In this document: positions 25,446 through 38,196 of the stretch, in pieces
Layout of the letters: every line of letters begins with the position of its first letter
Numbering within the stretch: position 1 is the first letter of the stretch
Source of the DNA: Funneliformis mosseae
Taxonomy: Eukaryota; Glomeromycota; Glomeromycetes; Glomerales; Glomeraceae
NCBI GenBank assembly: GCA_910592005.1
Contig: CAJVPP010000002.1
Location: forward strand, 1-64,000
Direction of reading: 5' to 3'
DNA: 64,000 nt
Program-made: the position numbers and the translations under genes
Notes under the pieces: generated by a model
Told to the model about the DNA's origin: nothing
The model's input: the letters and a program-made list of their open reading frames with translations, nothing else
Database searches by the model: none

Positions 25446-28400
25446 TTTTATATGTATCTGTTCGTCTATGAGATTTCTAGTAAAAAATGAATAATTCATA
25501 TTTATTTTTTTAAATATTCTTTGATATAATATAGATTTCTTAAATATTTCTCTAAATATTAAGTTATTTATAGGTTTTATATAATAAAAAGATCTTAGAT
25601 AGATATTTTTTCATAATTAATATCTAAATATTTAAGAATTAAACTATAAAATAAATATATTATATAAAAGTAATCAATTAAATTTAGAATATACTATACA
25701 GTAATATAATCTTCTGCTAAATCTAAAATAAAAGCTTTAATAATAACATGTTTTTCATTAACATCAAACTTTAATTTTTTAATTTGTCTAATAATATTTT
25801 CTATTTTAAATCTTTTTACATTAATATTATATGCATTCAAACTAATAGTTTTTCTAATATAGTTATTAATATTATTCTCTATAAATATTCTTATTTTACA
25901 TTTATCTAACTATTAAAGATAATAGTTATACTATCTAAATCATTTTTAGTATTTTATTATATTTTTTTGTTATATTTCAGACCTCTTTTTTAATATCTTT
26001 CAGTTATAGTTTTTTATTTTAATAGTTTAATTCAAGTATAATAAATTAAAAAATAGTAATTGTTTTCTCATTTTCAACAAATATGAAAGGTAAATTATTT
26101 AATACAATTAAATGAAATAATTGAAAATGTTTATTATTTAAATTTACTAGTTTTTTTAATATCTTTCTCTATAATATAAAATTAATAATTGTTAAAAATA
26201 TTTTTATTTTATATCAAAACTTAATTATACATACTACTATTTTTTTTTTTATTTTATTCTTTATATTTTTTTTATTATTTCTTAATATAAATAAAGCTAA
26301 AATTCTTTGTATTTCTTTATTAATATTATATTTAAAATAATTTGAATATTTTACTAAATAACTAAATATAAATGTATACAATTTAAAATGTAACTTTCAG
26401 ATTTAATTTATATAGCTAATAAGTTATTATATTTAATTATATATTAATTAAATATTACTAAATTATTTAAAGAATTATTTGGTTATTTACTAATATAAAA
26501 ATACTCAGAAGTTATATAGTTATTTATTTAACATTTTGTTAAATTTTTGATTTATATAATTAAATAACTTTTATATAATTTTTTATTATTATCTAAAGTA
26601 TAAATTTAGAATACTTTTATTCTATTATAAATCATATATGTATTATTTATCTGCATGTATGATATAGTCAATCAAAAACTAAAATTAAATGTAACATATT
26701 AAAATATACATTTTTATATAAATAATTAAAGAATACTATTTTACGTATTAAATTAGTAATATATAAATTTTACATTTTTAGTAATATATTTTACTAAGTT
26801 TTGAGATTTGATAATTAGAAGATGTTTTAAATATTCTAACTACTTCTGTTATCTAATAAAAATAAATTTAAATCTATGTTTATATAAATCTTTTATAAAG
26901 TCATATAACTAAAGATATAATTTTGATTAGATTGATTATATAATTAGAAATTATAAGTATGACTAAATATAATATATGATTAAAACTATTTAAGAAATTT
27001 TTATATAACCTAAGTTATTAATCATCACTATCTCAATTGACCATTTTTATTTTATTTTAGTTTAATATTTCAACTATTATTTTAAATTTTTCTTGCTTAT
27101 TTTTGAAAAAAATTGATAAAAAAATAATTTTATTTATAATTTTTTATATAATATTTTATAATCTAGTTTTAAGTATACTATGTAAATTTTAGTAAAATAT
27201 TATATAGTATTCTTAATATTCTACCCTTTTATAATTTCATATCTTAAATAAATATAATATTTCATTATATTAGTAAATTGAGCATGATGTGAATTAAATA
27301 ATATTTTTACTTTACTAAATTCTAAGAATATTTATTTTTAAATTTTAATTTTATATCAGTCATGTTATTATGATAAAATTATTAATAATTCACTATTATG
27401 ATAACAAAGGTTATTATTCGAAATTATAATAACTTATATAGATTTTTTTTAATTTTTTAGAACTATATTTAAGAATAATATAATAAATCATACAACTTAC
27501 TTTGTATTATTAACCAAATAGACAAATTCTTTATTTAAAGTAGAATTATCATTATTTTTTTTTATAAACTAATACTAAATAAAAGTTCATCCTTTCTTAT
27601 CAAAAATATGTAACTTTTGTTTCTCATAATAACTATAGTAGAATTTTTATTTTAAAATTTACAATTAATAATGTATTATTTGGTCAAACTTATAAAGAAT
27701 TACTTTATACTAAAATTTAGATATATTTTATGTATAATAAATAAGAAAATAAACTAGCTACTGATTATAATTTTCTAATATATTATGATATTTTAATAAA
27801 AGATTTTTTCATAATAGATCAAAAAATAAAAAAATATTTATAATCTGAATATATATCTAGATAAGAAAGATTAAAATTTATTTAATACATAAAAAAATAA
27901 TAATAAATATATGAAAAAATAGCTAATTTTTTCAATTGAATTAATAAATAGTTTTGATAAAAGTTTTTTTGAAAATATCTTCGAAGTGATTGCAATTTTT
28001 TCATTAAAACTTTCTATAAAATACTTATTATATTAATTGATAAATTGAATTTTATATTTTTTTATAAAATAAAGATTTATATAAAATGATTTCAATATAA
28101 TTTTCTATTAGTTTTATTATTTATAAAAAATTTATAAATATATTTATTACAAATTAAATATAAACATCTTAAATTATCTTTATATAAAACTGATCTTTTT
28201 TTAATCATGATATAAATGTATTATATTTAGATATAATTTAGAATATTTTTCTAAAGTTTAGATTTGTGATTTGTAAATATTAAATAGGTAAGCTAGTTTT
28301 TAGATGATATTTATGTAAACTTTATTAAAGTTAATTTATCTAATACAATTTCTTTAATTGTACTATAATTTTAGAATTAAAATTTTTCTTTTTTAATTTA

Positions 28401-31260
28401 AGATTTTATAAATAATTAAATTTTACATGTTTTGATTCAAGAATAAAATGATTATCAATCTATTTATAAATAAAGATAATAATATATATATTTAAATAAT
28501 TTATATTTTTATATATAATCTTTAAAATTTAAATAAAAAAAATAATTTTGTATTTTCAAATTTTTTCTAATTTAGCATATGTAAATTGATCAGAAATTAT
28601 TATTCTTTTTATTATTATGTAAAGCTTAAGAAAAATAATTTCAAAAGATTTATACATTCGTACAAAAAAACTTAATATAAGAAATTTAAGTTTATATAAA
28701 AATAATAATATTTTTTTATCATTAGTTAGAATAGTAGCTTTATTTAAATTTAATACTAAAATAATTAGATTTATTTTTTATTTATATAAAACTAATTGTA
28801 AAAAATTTTACTTTTGATTTTTTTCTTATAAATAGAATTATATTATAATATTTAGCAACCTTTAGTATATATTACTATGTTCTTATTTCTCAATATTTAA
28901 ATTTGTGCTGAACAGAATATAGAAATTTTAATTGTGTATATAATTCAATGGTATTTTCTTTATTATTCATCCAATTTTCAAATAAAGATACTATTTTATA
29001 TTTAAACATATTTTCTTGAAATAACAATTAAAAAGTATTTTTATAAGAGTATAATTTATCTAATTATTTAGCTTGCAAGTAAGAATGTGATGATTAATAA
29101 GAAATTTTTGTATTATTAAATTATTTAGTCTAAAAATAGTAGTATTATTAAATTTTTATAATATATGTGAATTTTTTCAAACTTCATTTAGTGGATGACC
29201 TTCAAATATTTTTACATATTAATATTCTTAATATATTATAATTGTATATTAATTATTATTAAAAAAAAGCTTGAATTTTATTATAAATATTAATAAAAAA
29301 TAATATATAATCAGGTTTGCTATTATAAAATATATATTAATTTAATTAAGTATTTGATTAAGACACAAAAATTTTGAATTTATTTAAATAAATAAAAAAA
29401 AGGAAAAAATAATATGTTCTCTTGAAATTCTTTAATTATATTTTAGTTACTATAATCAATAGTTATGATATTAGATTTTTTTATTTTATTATGAAAAATT
29501 TGCATGTATAAATTTGAAATAGCTTATGTAGTTAAAGTTTTTACATTACTTGAAAATTTTCTAATTCATAACAATAATCAAAACATTTTAGGCTTTCTTT
29601 ATTACTAACTATAATTCTAACTATAAATTTTCATTTATTAAGAAAAATACATATTTTTTGATTAAAGTATATAGGTAATAGTTAATTTTCAGCTTATAAC
29701 AATGACATTTTCACTTTTTAAAATCTATCAATAATATGTAAAAGGGTATAATATGTATCTTTAAGAAGTTTTTTGCAAAAACTAAAGTAATCTTAGTATT
29801 ATTATTTAGGTATTATATGATTATATGTATAGTTTAGATTTAAAATATCTTTGAAAATACTAATTTTAAATATCATTAAATTTTATATATTAAGATTTTT
29901 TTAATATAAAAGTTTTTGTCTAAATAAGACTTTATTTTTATATATATAAATTTAATTTTTTATATTATAGTAACTTACTATAATAAAAAATAGTTAATAT
30001 TAAGATTTCTTATTGATTCAACCAGAATTTAAAAATTTTAAATTTCAAAAATTACAGTTATAATTTTTTTTGTATATGAATATATACGCTTAAAAGGAAT
30101 TGCATATTTTTTATTGGTAATACTTTTATAAAAGCAATTTTTCTAAAAGGGAACTTTGATTTGAATGATAAATAATTTATTATTATTATTTCTTATTTTA
30201 AAGAAAATAGAAAGAAGTTTAAAATGGTTAAGCAATTTTTTTATAAACTATTATAATACTATAAATCTATTTTTATTTAAATAAAATAATATGAATTGTA
30301 ATTTTTATTTTTATTTTTTAATTATACTATACATCAAAAAATTTTAAATATTATACAAATCCTTTAACCAATCTCTTTTTTTTAAAAAAAAATAAAGTCT
30401 TTTATTTTTATTTAAAATATTCAAACTTAATAAAAACATTCTTTTCTTATTATTTAAGGAATTACAAGATAATTTAAAATCTCTATTTATTTTTATATCT
30501 ATTAGTTAATAGATATTAGTATTCTTAATTTTATAGAGAGATCTTTAGTGTTATGTTGATAACATTAATTACTACAACAAAAGTTCCTTATATAATATTA
30601 GCCTAATAATGTCAAAGGATTTATAATAATTCAAGAAATTCAATTGTTATAAACTTCATATTAATCAGTTTTATTTGATTATTTGCTTATAAGCAATTTC
30701 TCTTGCAATAAGAAATTTTATGAGAAAATGTTCAAAGATTGGATATGAGATCACTTAAGCATTAAATCTTTTACTATATAGAAGCATTTGATTCAATTTG
30801 TGAAATAAAATGTGATAAGTCTATTGATTCAACCTATTTTTATAGATCTATCAATTTATAAAGTATTACATTATTAATACTGATATAAGATCTATCAATA
30901 GAATTGTCAAGTTGATTAAGGCTTAGAGAAATTATATCCTTTGATTAAACATTTAACCCCTTGCATTCTCATTATTAAAGGAGCATTTCATTAAATTTGA
31001 AAAATTACTAAAATCTTGTCAAATTTGAAGACATTAATGTTAGTATAAATGAAGAGATATATTATCTAATGCATTAATAAAATCAGCACTTATCATTGAA
31101 TTTAGCCTGCATTTAACTCCTAGGAAGGAAGTATATGGAAATTATAAACTGATACAAAATGATGACATAATTAGAGATTTAATATTTAAGACGATTCTAA
31201 AATGATTAAAAGTATCAATTTTTTTTTAAAAATTAAATGTACACAATACTTATTAGGTGT

Positions 31261-31598
31261 GATATATATTTGTGACAATTAGCATTTTTTGTCCTAGTAA
31301 AATGAACCCTTAACTAATCCTAATTCTAATCTTAATCTACTAATAATAAATACCAGCAAAATAAATCCGGCTACTATTTTTTCCGTACGACTACATCTCG
31401 AAGGGGTTATTTTTGATAAGGGCAGTGACATAGTGATATATTACTATATAAGGTAGATATAAGGTAGATGCAAAAATAAATTTATCACGTGAAATTCGTG
31501 CATATTCATACCCCAAAATTTCTGACCCCAAAATATTTTATCGCGGATACATAAGGATTCTACTTTTTATTTCGTTCATTTTTTTTTCTCTTCTGCAA
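31261..31598. other. Transition from AT desert to normal sequence
   Basis: Base composition returns to ordinary intergenic values. No gene is seen. Short motifs such as ATAAGGTAGAT (twice, near 31,447-31,470) are present. Confidence 0.3.
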
Positions 31599-32078
31599 CT
31601 TCCCAACAAATATATGCACACGCAAAATAAATAAAAACTTCATAAGTCGTTTTTTGATAGTTCTACTATATGACATTAACAAAAAATTTCCTTTTCTCTT
31701 ACACATCTACCCCTCTACTACCCTTATTCCTTATTTTACTATTTTGTTATATCTTTTAGTCGGTTTCCGTCCGTCCGTCCGTCCGTCCGTGCTTCTTTAC
31801 GATTTTCGGTTTAGGTTTTAGATGGGGTCCCGCGATTTTTTTGTAGGTTTTCGGTAAGGATATTCTTTTTCTTACACCTCCACCCCTCTGCTACCCTTCT
31901 TCCCTATTTTAACTATTTTGTTATATCTTTTAGTCGGTTGTCAGTCCGTCCGTCCGCGTTTTTTCGATTTTCGGTTTAGGTTTTAGATGGGGCCCCGCGA
32001 TTTTTTTGTAGGTTTTCGGTAAGGATATCTTTCCTCCCTTTTATTTAGTTTGCGTGTGCATATATTTGTTTAGGAAGG
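31599..32078. mobile_element. ~480 bp foldback element with internal tandem duplication
   Basis: Arms at about 31,599-31,636 and 32,039-32,078 are inverted repeats sharing ACAAATATATGCACACGCAAA and ATAAATAAAA-type outer sequence. Inside, a unit of about 170 bp is repeated in tandem (about 31,690-31,863 and 31,862-32,030). Shared blocks are ACCCCTCT.CTACCCTT, TTGTTATATCTTTTAGTCGG, TTTTCGGTTTAGGTTTTAGA and CCCGCGATTTTTTTGTAGG. The units differ mainly in CCGT copy number. No coding capacity. Confidence 0.7.
31767..31790. repeat. (CCGT)6 microsatellite
   Basis: Six perfect CCGT units in the first half of the tandem duplication. The second half keeps about 2.75 units at 31,946-31,956, so array-length change is visible within the element. 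Confidence 0.9.
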
Positions 32079-32765
32079 TCAGGTATACAAATAAAAAATT
32101 ACTAGTTTTCGTGTTTTTCTTTTGATATATATAAATTGTATATGTATTTATGTTAATAAAGCGTTATGATAATGTATTGTATTATAATAAAGACGAACAA
32201 AACCAGTTCATTTTATTTGAAAAATATTTGAAAAATAAAATTTTTATTTTTTATTTTGTGTTATCAATGTTTTTATAATCTCGCGATCAAAGTAGAAATA
32301 CATATGATTTTTTTTTTTTTGATTATTTCGTTCTTTGAGCGAGTCTAGACCAAGAAAAATAAATTTGTTTTTTAACCATAAAGGAATCTTCCATTAAAGT
32401 ACAAATAATTCTTTTGTCTCTGGTTAACTATCAACAGAAATTTTTGATAATTTTCAAATAACAAGTAAAAGTTGCAAAGTCGTTCTTCTTTTATAATATT
32501 TAAAAGCCAATTTTACCAACATAATTTCTATTTCTTGTTCTTAATCCAATTTTCTCTTCACAATAATAATTTTCATGTATGGAACCTCTACAGAACATAT
32601 TTTTCTTGTACCGGTAACGAACGCATTTAAAGGGTAAATACCTCGGTAAAGGTGATGAGTTACATTTATAACGCGAGAAATATTATTTATTGTATTATTC
32701 TAATAGGCTTAACAATTTAATTCGCAAATGTATTGATGAATGGGAAATAAAAAAAAAAAATAAAG
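32079..32765. other. Intergenic, 3' side of the F-box gene
   Basis: No gene, RNA or clear repeat is recognised on either strand. Part of it is presumably the 3' untranslated region of the minus-strand F-box gene. Confidence 0.35.
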
Positions 32766-34322
32766 TTAATCTTTAATCGACAAATCATTATGAAAATGAA
32801 CTTCCCACGGTTTAACACATTTAAATTTTTTAATCACTCCATCATCCATGTACTTATTTATTATTTCCATATATTCTTCTTTTTTATATGATTCGTCTGA
32901 TGTAATTATCGAACGACCTCTCCAATTATCTAATAAAGCATCCAAGGTTTCCAATGAAAATTTAACCCCATAAGTATGTGAAACCATTTCCCCTAATCTA
33001 ATTTCTCTTAAATTATCTGGTGTTGATTTTATTAATAGATTTGATAATTCTTCTCCTGTTTCAAGTCTTGCCTCCTCAAGCGATTTTTCATCGTGATAAG
33101 AACAAGCGATTTTTAACAGTAACGAATTCAATTTTAGACACGTTTTTAGTAATTTTTCGAGTTCAACGAAATGATTTGTTGATTTTGGAAATGCGAGTGA
33201 CAAATATTCGACCAAAGGACAATATTCATAAACCGTACGGATAAGGAGAAGAGATTCTTGATAATTGTTATCTCTCTTATCATATTCATCGACTAAAATT
33301 TTCCTGAGGTGCCCTTTACAGTTTTTAATCACGCAAATGATTGTGCTGATATGAATATAATTTACATGAAGGGTTCTAAGATTTTGATAACATGAAGTTT
33401 GAATTTGATGTTCAAAACGCGGCCAATAAAATTTATATTTTAACATTATCAAGTTATGAAATTTTGAAAAGTTTATCGGTATCGTTATCATTGTGTTTGC
33501 TTCATAATCATTATGATCTTCAATGCCCAACACCAAATAATTCAGGGTATTTGCCTTTTTTTCTAATGTTAAAAACATTTCTTCATATAATCCCTTCACC
33601 ACGGATCCACGTACATCAAAATCAAGGTCCCATAATTCGTCAACGTCCCATAATTCATCATTCCATTCAAAATATTTTAAATTCTTCTGTACCTCAGTCA
33701 ATTTGACAATTCCATCATTGACTTTTATTTCTTTATTGATAATAATGATCCTTTGTATCGATTGACAGATACGTGCTAATTCATAAAAATACGTTGGATT
33801 AATGGACATTTCACATGTGATTTCACAAAGCGAATCAAGACATGTCTTTGCTTCTGTTAAATAAAATAGTTGGTGATTAAATGATCTCATATTAAAATAC
33901 TTTAATTCTGGACATTTTCTCATAAAAAAACTGTAAATTTCTTGTTGTAAATGAAATTGTTTATAAGTTGAGGAAGAACAACCAATAGAAAGTATTTTGT
34001 TTATGACATTTATATTAATACTCTTACAGATGCACAGATAATCGAACAAAAGTGATTTATGTGAAATTGGGGGTAAATAGACTCCCTTACTGGTTAGATA
34101 TAATTTGATATCGTTGGATAAAGAGAAGGTAATAACGTAATATAAAGAACTTTTGGTTTCATAATTGATTTGATCTTCAAAACGCCAGGGATTCTTCCAT
34201 AAAAACGGAACCACGGTTCTACACCAAAATCTATTAACTAATAGGCACGAAAAAAGGGACTTTGAGTCATCTTGTAATTCTTCATATAACAAGAAAAGAA
34301 TTTCTCTATTGAGATTGGACAT
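32766..34322 (-). CDS. F-box-like protein, single exon, intact
   Basis: A 518-residue uninterrupted frame with ATG at 34322. Residues 1-45 form an F-box-like motif: LNREILFLLYEEL, then SLFSCLLVNRFWCRTVVPFLWKNPW, as in the very large glomeromycete F-box family. The remainder holds irregular Leu-rich segments (NLRTLHVNYIHIS, CPLVEYLSLAF, LREIRLGEM), suggesting diverged leucine-rich repeats. No catalytic motif is present. By family it would be the substrate-receptor subunit of an SCF ubiquitin ligase binding Skp1 through the N-terminus. Its target is unknown. Members are numerous and often lineage-specific. Antisense open frames inside it are shadows. Confidence 0.85.
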   Translation of the reverse strand: MSNLNREILFLLYEELQDDSKSLFSCLLVNRFWCRTVVPFLWKNPWRFEDQINYETKSSLYYVITFSLSNDIKLYLTSKGVYLPPISHKSLLFDYLCICKSININVINKILSIGCSSSTYKQFHLQQEIYSFFMRKCPELKYFNMRSFNHQLFYLTEAKTCLDSLCEITCEMSINPTYFYELARICQSIQRIIIINKEIKVNDGIVKLTEVQKNLKYFEWNDELWDVDELWDLDFDVRGSVVKGLYEEMFLTLEKKANTLNYLVLGIEDHNDYEANTMITIPINFSKFHNLIMLKYKFYWPRFEHQIQTSCYQNLRTLHVNYIHISTIICVIKNCKGHLRKILVDEYDKRDNNYQESLLLIRTVYEYCPLVEYLSLAFPKSTNHFVELEKLLKTCLKLNSLLLKIACSYHDEKSLEEARLETGEELSNLLIKSTPDNLREIRLGEMVSHTYGVKFSLETLDALLDNWRGRSIITSDESYKKEEYMEIINKYMDDGVIKKFKCVKPWEVHFHNDLSIKD

Positions 34323-34594
34323 GTTTAAAAAAAGAAATCGTGGTGCTTAAAAAAAAAGGTAAAAAGCAAGGTTCCTATTATATATATATATATATTTTTT
34401 TAAAATGATTATGTGCGACTATTTTAATTGTGCAGCCAATAGAATTGCTGACATATGTATGGTCATGTATTGTCATGAATGGTCATGTAGAGTATATATG
34501 GAGGATTGGTTATGCGTTACCGATTTTGTGAAATAAATCAACATAATAGCTGTCATTATTTTGTCGGAGATAGGTATCGTTAGAAAATGCTGTG
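34323..34594. promoter_or_regulatory. Upstream region of the F-box gene
   Basis: Intergenic sequence 5' of the minus-strand F-box gene, with an (AT)n run at about 34,379-34,395 and GGTCATGTA-type short direct repeats near 34,450-34,490 (ATGGTCATGTAT, ATGGTCATGTAG). No defined promoter element can be asserted. Confidence 0.25.
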
Positions 34595-34703
34595 TTTTGT
34601 GACACAACTAAGGTTGCGGGCAAAACCCAAAGCCAATTTTGGGTTTCTATGGGTTTCGACGATGGGATTGGCCCGGCAACCTTAGACGCAGTCGTCACAA
34701 AAA
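34595..34703. mobile_element. ~110 bp MITE-like hairpin element
   Basis: TTTTGTGACACAACTAAGG..GCGGGC (34595-34621) is inverted-repeated by GCCCGGCAACCTTAG...GTCGTCACAAAA (34671-34703). The interior forms a further hairpin (AAACCCAAAG / TTTTGGGTTT). Open frames crossing it on both strands are artefacts of the palindrome. Confidence 0.6.
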
Positions 34704-35527
34704 TGATTCTTTGGCCAAAAAATTTTTTTTTAAATTCGTGTAACAAGATTTTTTTTTTTTTGCTTGTTAGCATTTTAAAAATTTCCTATTTTTTATAAAA
34801 AAAAAAAAAAAGTAAAAATAAAATTAATAAAATAAAAATAAAAATAATAATTTTGTAATTTTTTTTTTTACAGATCATTATGACAAGGATTGATTAACGT
34901 TACGCATCAGAAAGCACACGCATTAATGGACATGAATCAAATAAATCTCAACAAAATAAAAATTATTCCAGTATTAAAGTTAAGTTTAGTCTTTTGTGAA
35001 TTATTATATCACGTGTCTTTCTGTTGATTCAACATAATTGAATAAGATCATCGTTAACAAATGAATTTCCACGTTTTCGTCGATCAATTTAAACCTATAA
35101 ATGAACTCGGCAGAAAATTTTTTTTCAAATTGAATTTCTTCCTTGAAAGGTTGCAAAGCTGCGCATGCTTTGAGGTAATAATTCTTTGAATCTTTTAAAT
35201 GATTTTTTTCAATGATTTTGATAACAATTTTTCTTTCAACATATCAAGAAATAAGTTCAATTAAAAAAAATCCCCTAATTATACAAGAATTTAAGTTTTA
35301 AATTTGATTTAATGGTTGATTTTTTATCGGATTAACGTTTTTTAACTTCCTAGATACAAAGATCCTTTCCATCGCAGGATATTTTAAATAATACTCTTAA
35401 TCGGTCCCTAATTCGTAGGTAGATTTTAAAATTATGACGAAATATCATTTTTGTGTATCGTATGATCTCTCATATAAATGAAATTGATCCCTTTAGCTAT
35501 ATTCATTCAATCTTTTCGTATATTGTC
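34704..35527. other. Intergenic, 5' side of the HAD gene
   Basis: AT-rich with long T runs; no gene is seen. 35,453-35,527 is open in frame with the downstream gene and contains an alternative ATG at 35,462, so the last part is either 5' UTR or an N-terminal extension. Confidence 0.35.
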
Positions 35528-37410
35528 ATGTTACGTTCATTAAATCGTATTTATTCCAACAAATTAGTTTTTAAAAAAGCTATTAATTGTAACAATTCTC
35601 TTCGGTGGCATTCAACTTGTAATTATGGCGTATGCTTAGATATCGACGGTGTTTTGATCAAGGTGTGTATGTCGATTTTTGCTATTATTGATTTTTTGAA
35701 ATATCTTGAATAACTTCAATTCATAATATCTGGAGAATTTTAAAGGGTGATACGGTAGTTCCTGAGACAAGAGCTGCATTAGATTTTCTGGATGGAAATA
35801 ACTTGGCTAAAAAGTGAGTTTGATGATTTTTAAAAAAGAAAATTTGTCAAAACGATTTTCCATTATAATAATATATTCACATTATTTATCCATCAAAGAA
35901 AGATTCCTTTCATTTTATTAACGAATGGTGGTGGTGTCACAGAAAAGAAAAAGGCCAAAGAACTTTCTAAATTGCTTGAATTTGATGTAAGTTAAGTTAC
36001 ATGGTTGTTACAATTTCTAATATATTATCATATACAAAAGATCTATCCTAATAAATTTTTTTTTTCTAGTTATCGGAAGAGCAAGTTGTATTATCACATT
36101 CACCTATGAGATCATTAGTTTCCATATATCAAAATTCTCAAGTGTTGGTATTAGGAGGTGCATCCGACAATTGTAGGAAGGTTGCGGAAAGGTTCGTCTA
36201 ATATTTCGAGTCATTAGATCGATTTTGTTATAATCTGGTATTAACAAATCATTTATCTTTCAGTTATGGGTTTAATCAAGTTGTATTGCCAAATGATATT
36301 CTAGCGTGGAATCCAAGTATTTGGCCATTTACTAAATTAGGACGAGAAGATTTAAAATTAACAAAGGTGAGTTAATATAGGAAAAAGGAATAGAAAAATT
36401 ATTATAATGATAAAATTTCACTTTTTTTTTTTTTGCAGAAAGTTGATTTTTCAAGAGAATCAATAGCCGCAATTATGATGTTTCACGATAGCCGTGATTG
36501 TAAGTTTGTAAATCTTTTCTCGGAATAATATTTTACAATTGAATGCTTAATGAATTATTCTTTTATTTAGGGGGACGAGATTTACAAATCACTTTAGATG
36601 TATTAAGAAGTAGAGATGGATATGTTGGGACATTGAGAAAGGAAAATGAAGTAACTTCACGTGCCGTTCCAATATACTTCTCAAATCCCGATATTGTAAG
36701 TGAAAGTTTCTTTATTTATCATTTGGTTGGAAATTTCTAACCTTTGGAAATTTTTGTTTTTTAAAATTTATAGATTTGGGCAAATGATTATCCAGTTCCT
36801 AGATATGCTCAAGGATCATTTAGGAAATGTTTGGAGCTTTTGTTTCAGGTAAAGTAATTTGCTTAAAAATGAAGGGATTTTTTTCTCTTATTGACTCTTT
36901 TAATTTATATTCAATAAATTATTTAGGACACGACAGGTCATAAGCTTAAATATAAATTATTTGGAAAACCGGAACCCATAACATATATGTATGCAGCAAA
37001 GAAGTTGGAAGATTTCGCTGCGGAGTATACAGGAGAGAGAATATCGAACAGGAAAATTTATGGTAAACTTTACTTTGTTATAAAAATACGCTATTGAATC
37101 AGTATTTATTAATTGAATTATTTTATAGCTGTCGGAGATAACCCCACCGCAGGCATGTTTTGAAATAGAAATTGAATCTCGTTTTAATTGATTTTTGTCT
37201 TATGATGCTCATAATATTTTTTTTTTAAAAATAATTCTAGATATTGCAGGAGCAAATAGAGCAGGGTGGACATCAATATTGGTCAGGACCGGAGTATTTT
37301 CAGGAGAGGATAATGATCTATTAAATCCCGCTAAGTTTGTTGCTGATAATATATTACACGCAGTTGAATGGATGTTTCATCGAGAAGAAGGTTTTTTGTG
37401 GAAAAAATGA
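35528..37410 (+). CDS. HAD-superfamily hydrolase, HDHD5/CECR5 type, mitochondrial (11 exons)
   Basis: Exons 35528-35662, 35746-35813, 35899-35986, 36070-36191, 36264-36366, 36439-36499, 36571-36695, 36774-36848, 36927-37062, 37129-37152 and 37241-37410 sum to 1,107 nt (368 residues), all phases consistent. HAD motif I is DIDGVLIKG (nucleophile D38, acid D40), motif II is LLTNGGG, and motif IV is VGDNPTADIAGANRAGW, the order of class IIA HAD phosphatases. The first 30 residues (MLRSLNRIYSNKL..) are basic and hydroxylated, fitting a mitochondrial presequence as in the yeast and animal relatives. An upstream in-frame ATG at 35462 would add 22 residues and hide the presequence, so 35528 is preferred. 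Introns are 72-88 bp. Intron 10 uses a GC donor. The natural substrate of this family is not settled. Confidence 0.9.
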
Positions 37411-38196
37411 GAATGAACATTTTAATACACTAATTAATGTATTGTATATGTAGAATGAATTGTAACTTTGTTAATTTTTTAATTATTTATTATTTTATTT
37501 AAATTTAATTTACGTTATAATGTTAAATCCAAAATTTACTTGTAATGATATTCATACAATAAATGTAATCTTTGGCAATTGTTGGTGTTCCTCTTTGTCT
37601 TCATCCATCACTACTTCCATCAAAGTTCACTTGTCAGGTTTACAAATGATACTTCTGGTGCAATACAAGGAAGGATGGATGGATACCGAAGATAGACAAT
37701 TAATTGTTTCATTAAATAACTAAATCAGCAGTTCTGAATAAAGGTATTGTGCTATCAAGTTTGACGGAGTGATGTAAAATAAGTTGTTAAAAAACAATTG
37801 GCATGGCATTGAGTTCTTAACATATTTAATGCAGAAATTTTTTACAACGATCCCATTACAATTTTTAGAACTCGAGAGAATCGTACGCTGACTAGATCTT
37901 GAAAGTCCCCTCGTTTTAAATCGGTTTCAATAGCAAATATGAAAGTTAACATGCTGATTTACTAAATTACGATATGGAAGTCTTTCTAGAATAAATTAGG
38001 GATGTTTAACTTTTATGCGTAATATCTTACTTTTGTCATTTAAAGAAGATCAAAATTTTCCTTCAATTAGATTGATTAATCTATAGATTATTAAGATTAT
38101 TATATGGGAATGAGGTTTGGTACTAATATTTTTTTATAAGCAATTCCATTTTCTTTTACGATTTAAACAATAATGTTGCAACAATGTATGCCTTTT
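37411..38196. other. Intergenic, no gene supported
   Basis: 3' flank of the HAD gene. A 67-codon open stretch at 37,520-37,723 has no family signal and unlikely composition; nothing else is seen. Confidence 0.35.

Larger units (their letters stand above)
13046..31260. other. ~18 kb AT-only gene desert
   Basis: G and C are scarce over the whole stretch and CpG is almost absent. No open frame of note occurs on either strand. Sequence is low-complexity A/T with weakly periodic AATTTATTTTTTAATT-like filler. About 18,950-20,200 is strongly T-biased on the plus strand. Small GC-richer islands at about 22,480-23,015 and 25,290-25,450 are inverted-repeat elements. The last kilobase (30,760-31,260) is slightly less extreme and may hold eroded, unrecognisable coding relics. 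Candidate explanations are a regional centromere, heterochromatin, or old transposons eroded by C-to-T change. Confidence 0.7.

Noticed and set aside
13046..31260. Mitochondrial DNA insert
   Set aside because: No mitochondrial gene, tRNA or rRNA motif is seen and the block is more AT-extreme than expected for glomeromycete mitochondrial DNA.
33020..33706. Open frames on the plus strand
   Set aside because: They lie antisense inside the intact F-box gene and match no family.
34510..34798. Overlapping open frames on both strands
   Set aside because: They cross the palindromic MITE-like element, whose symmetry produces them.
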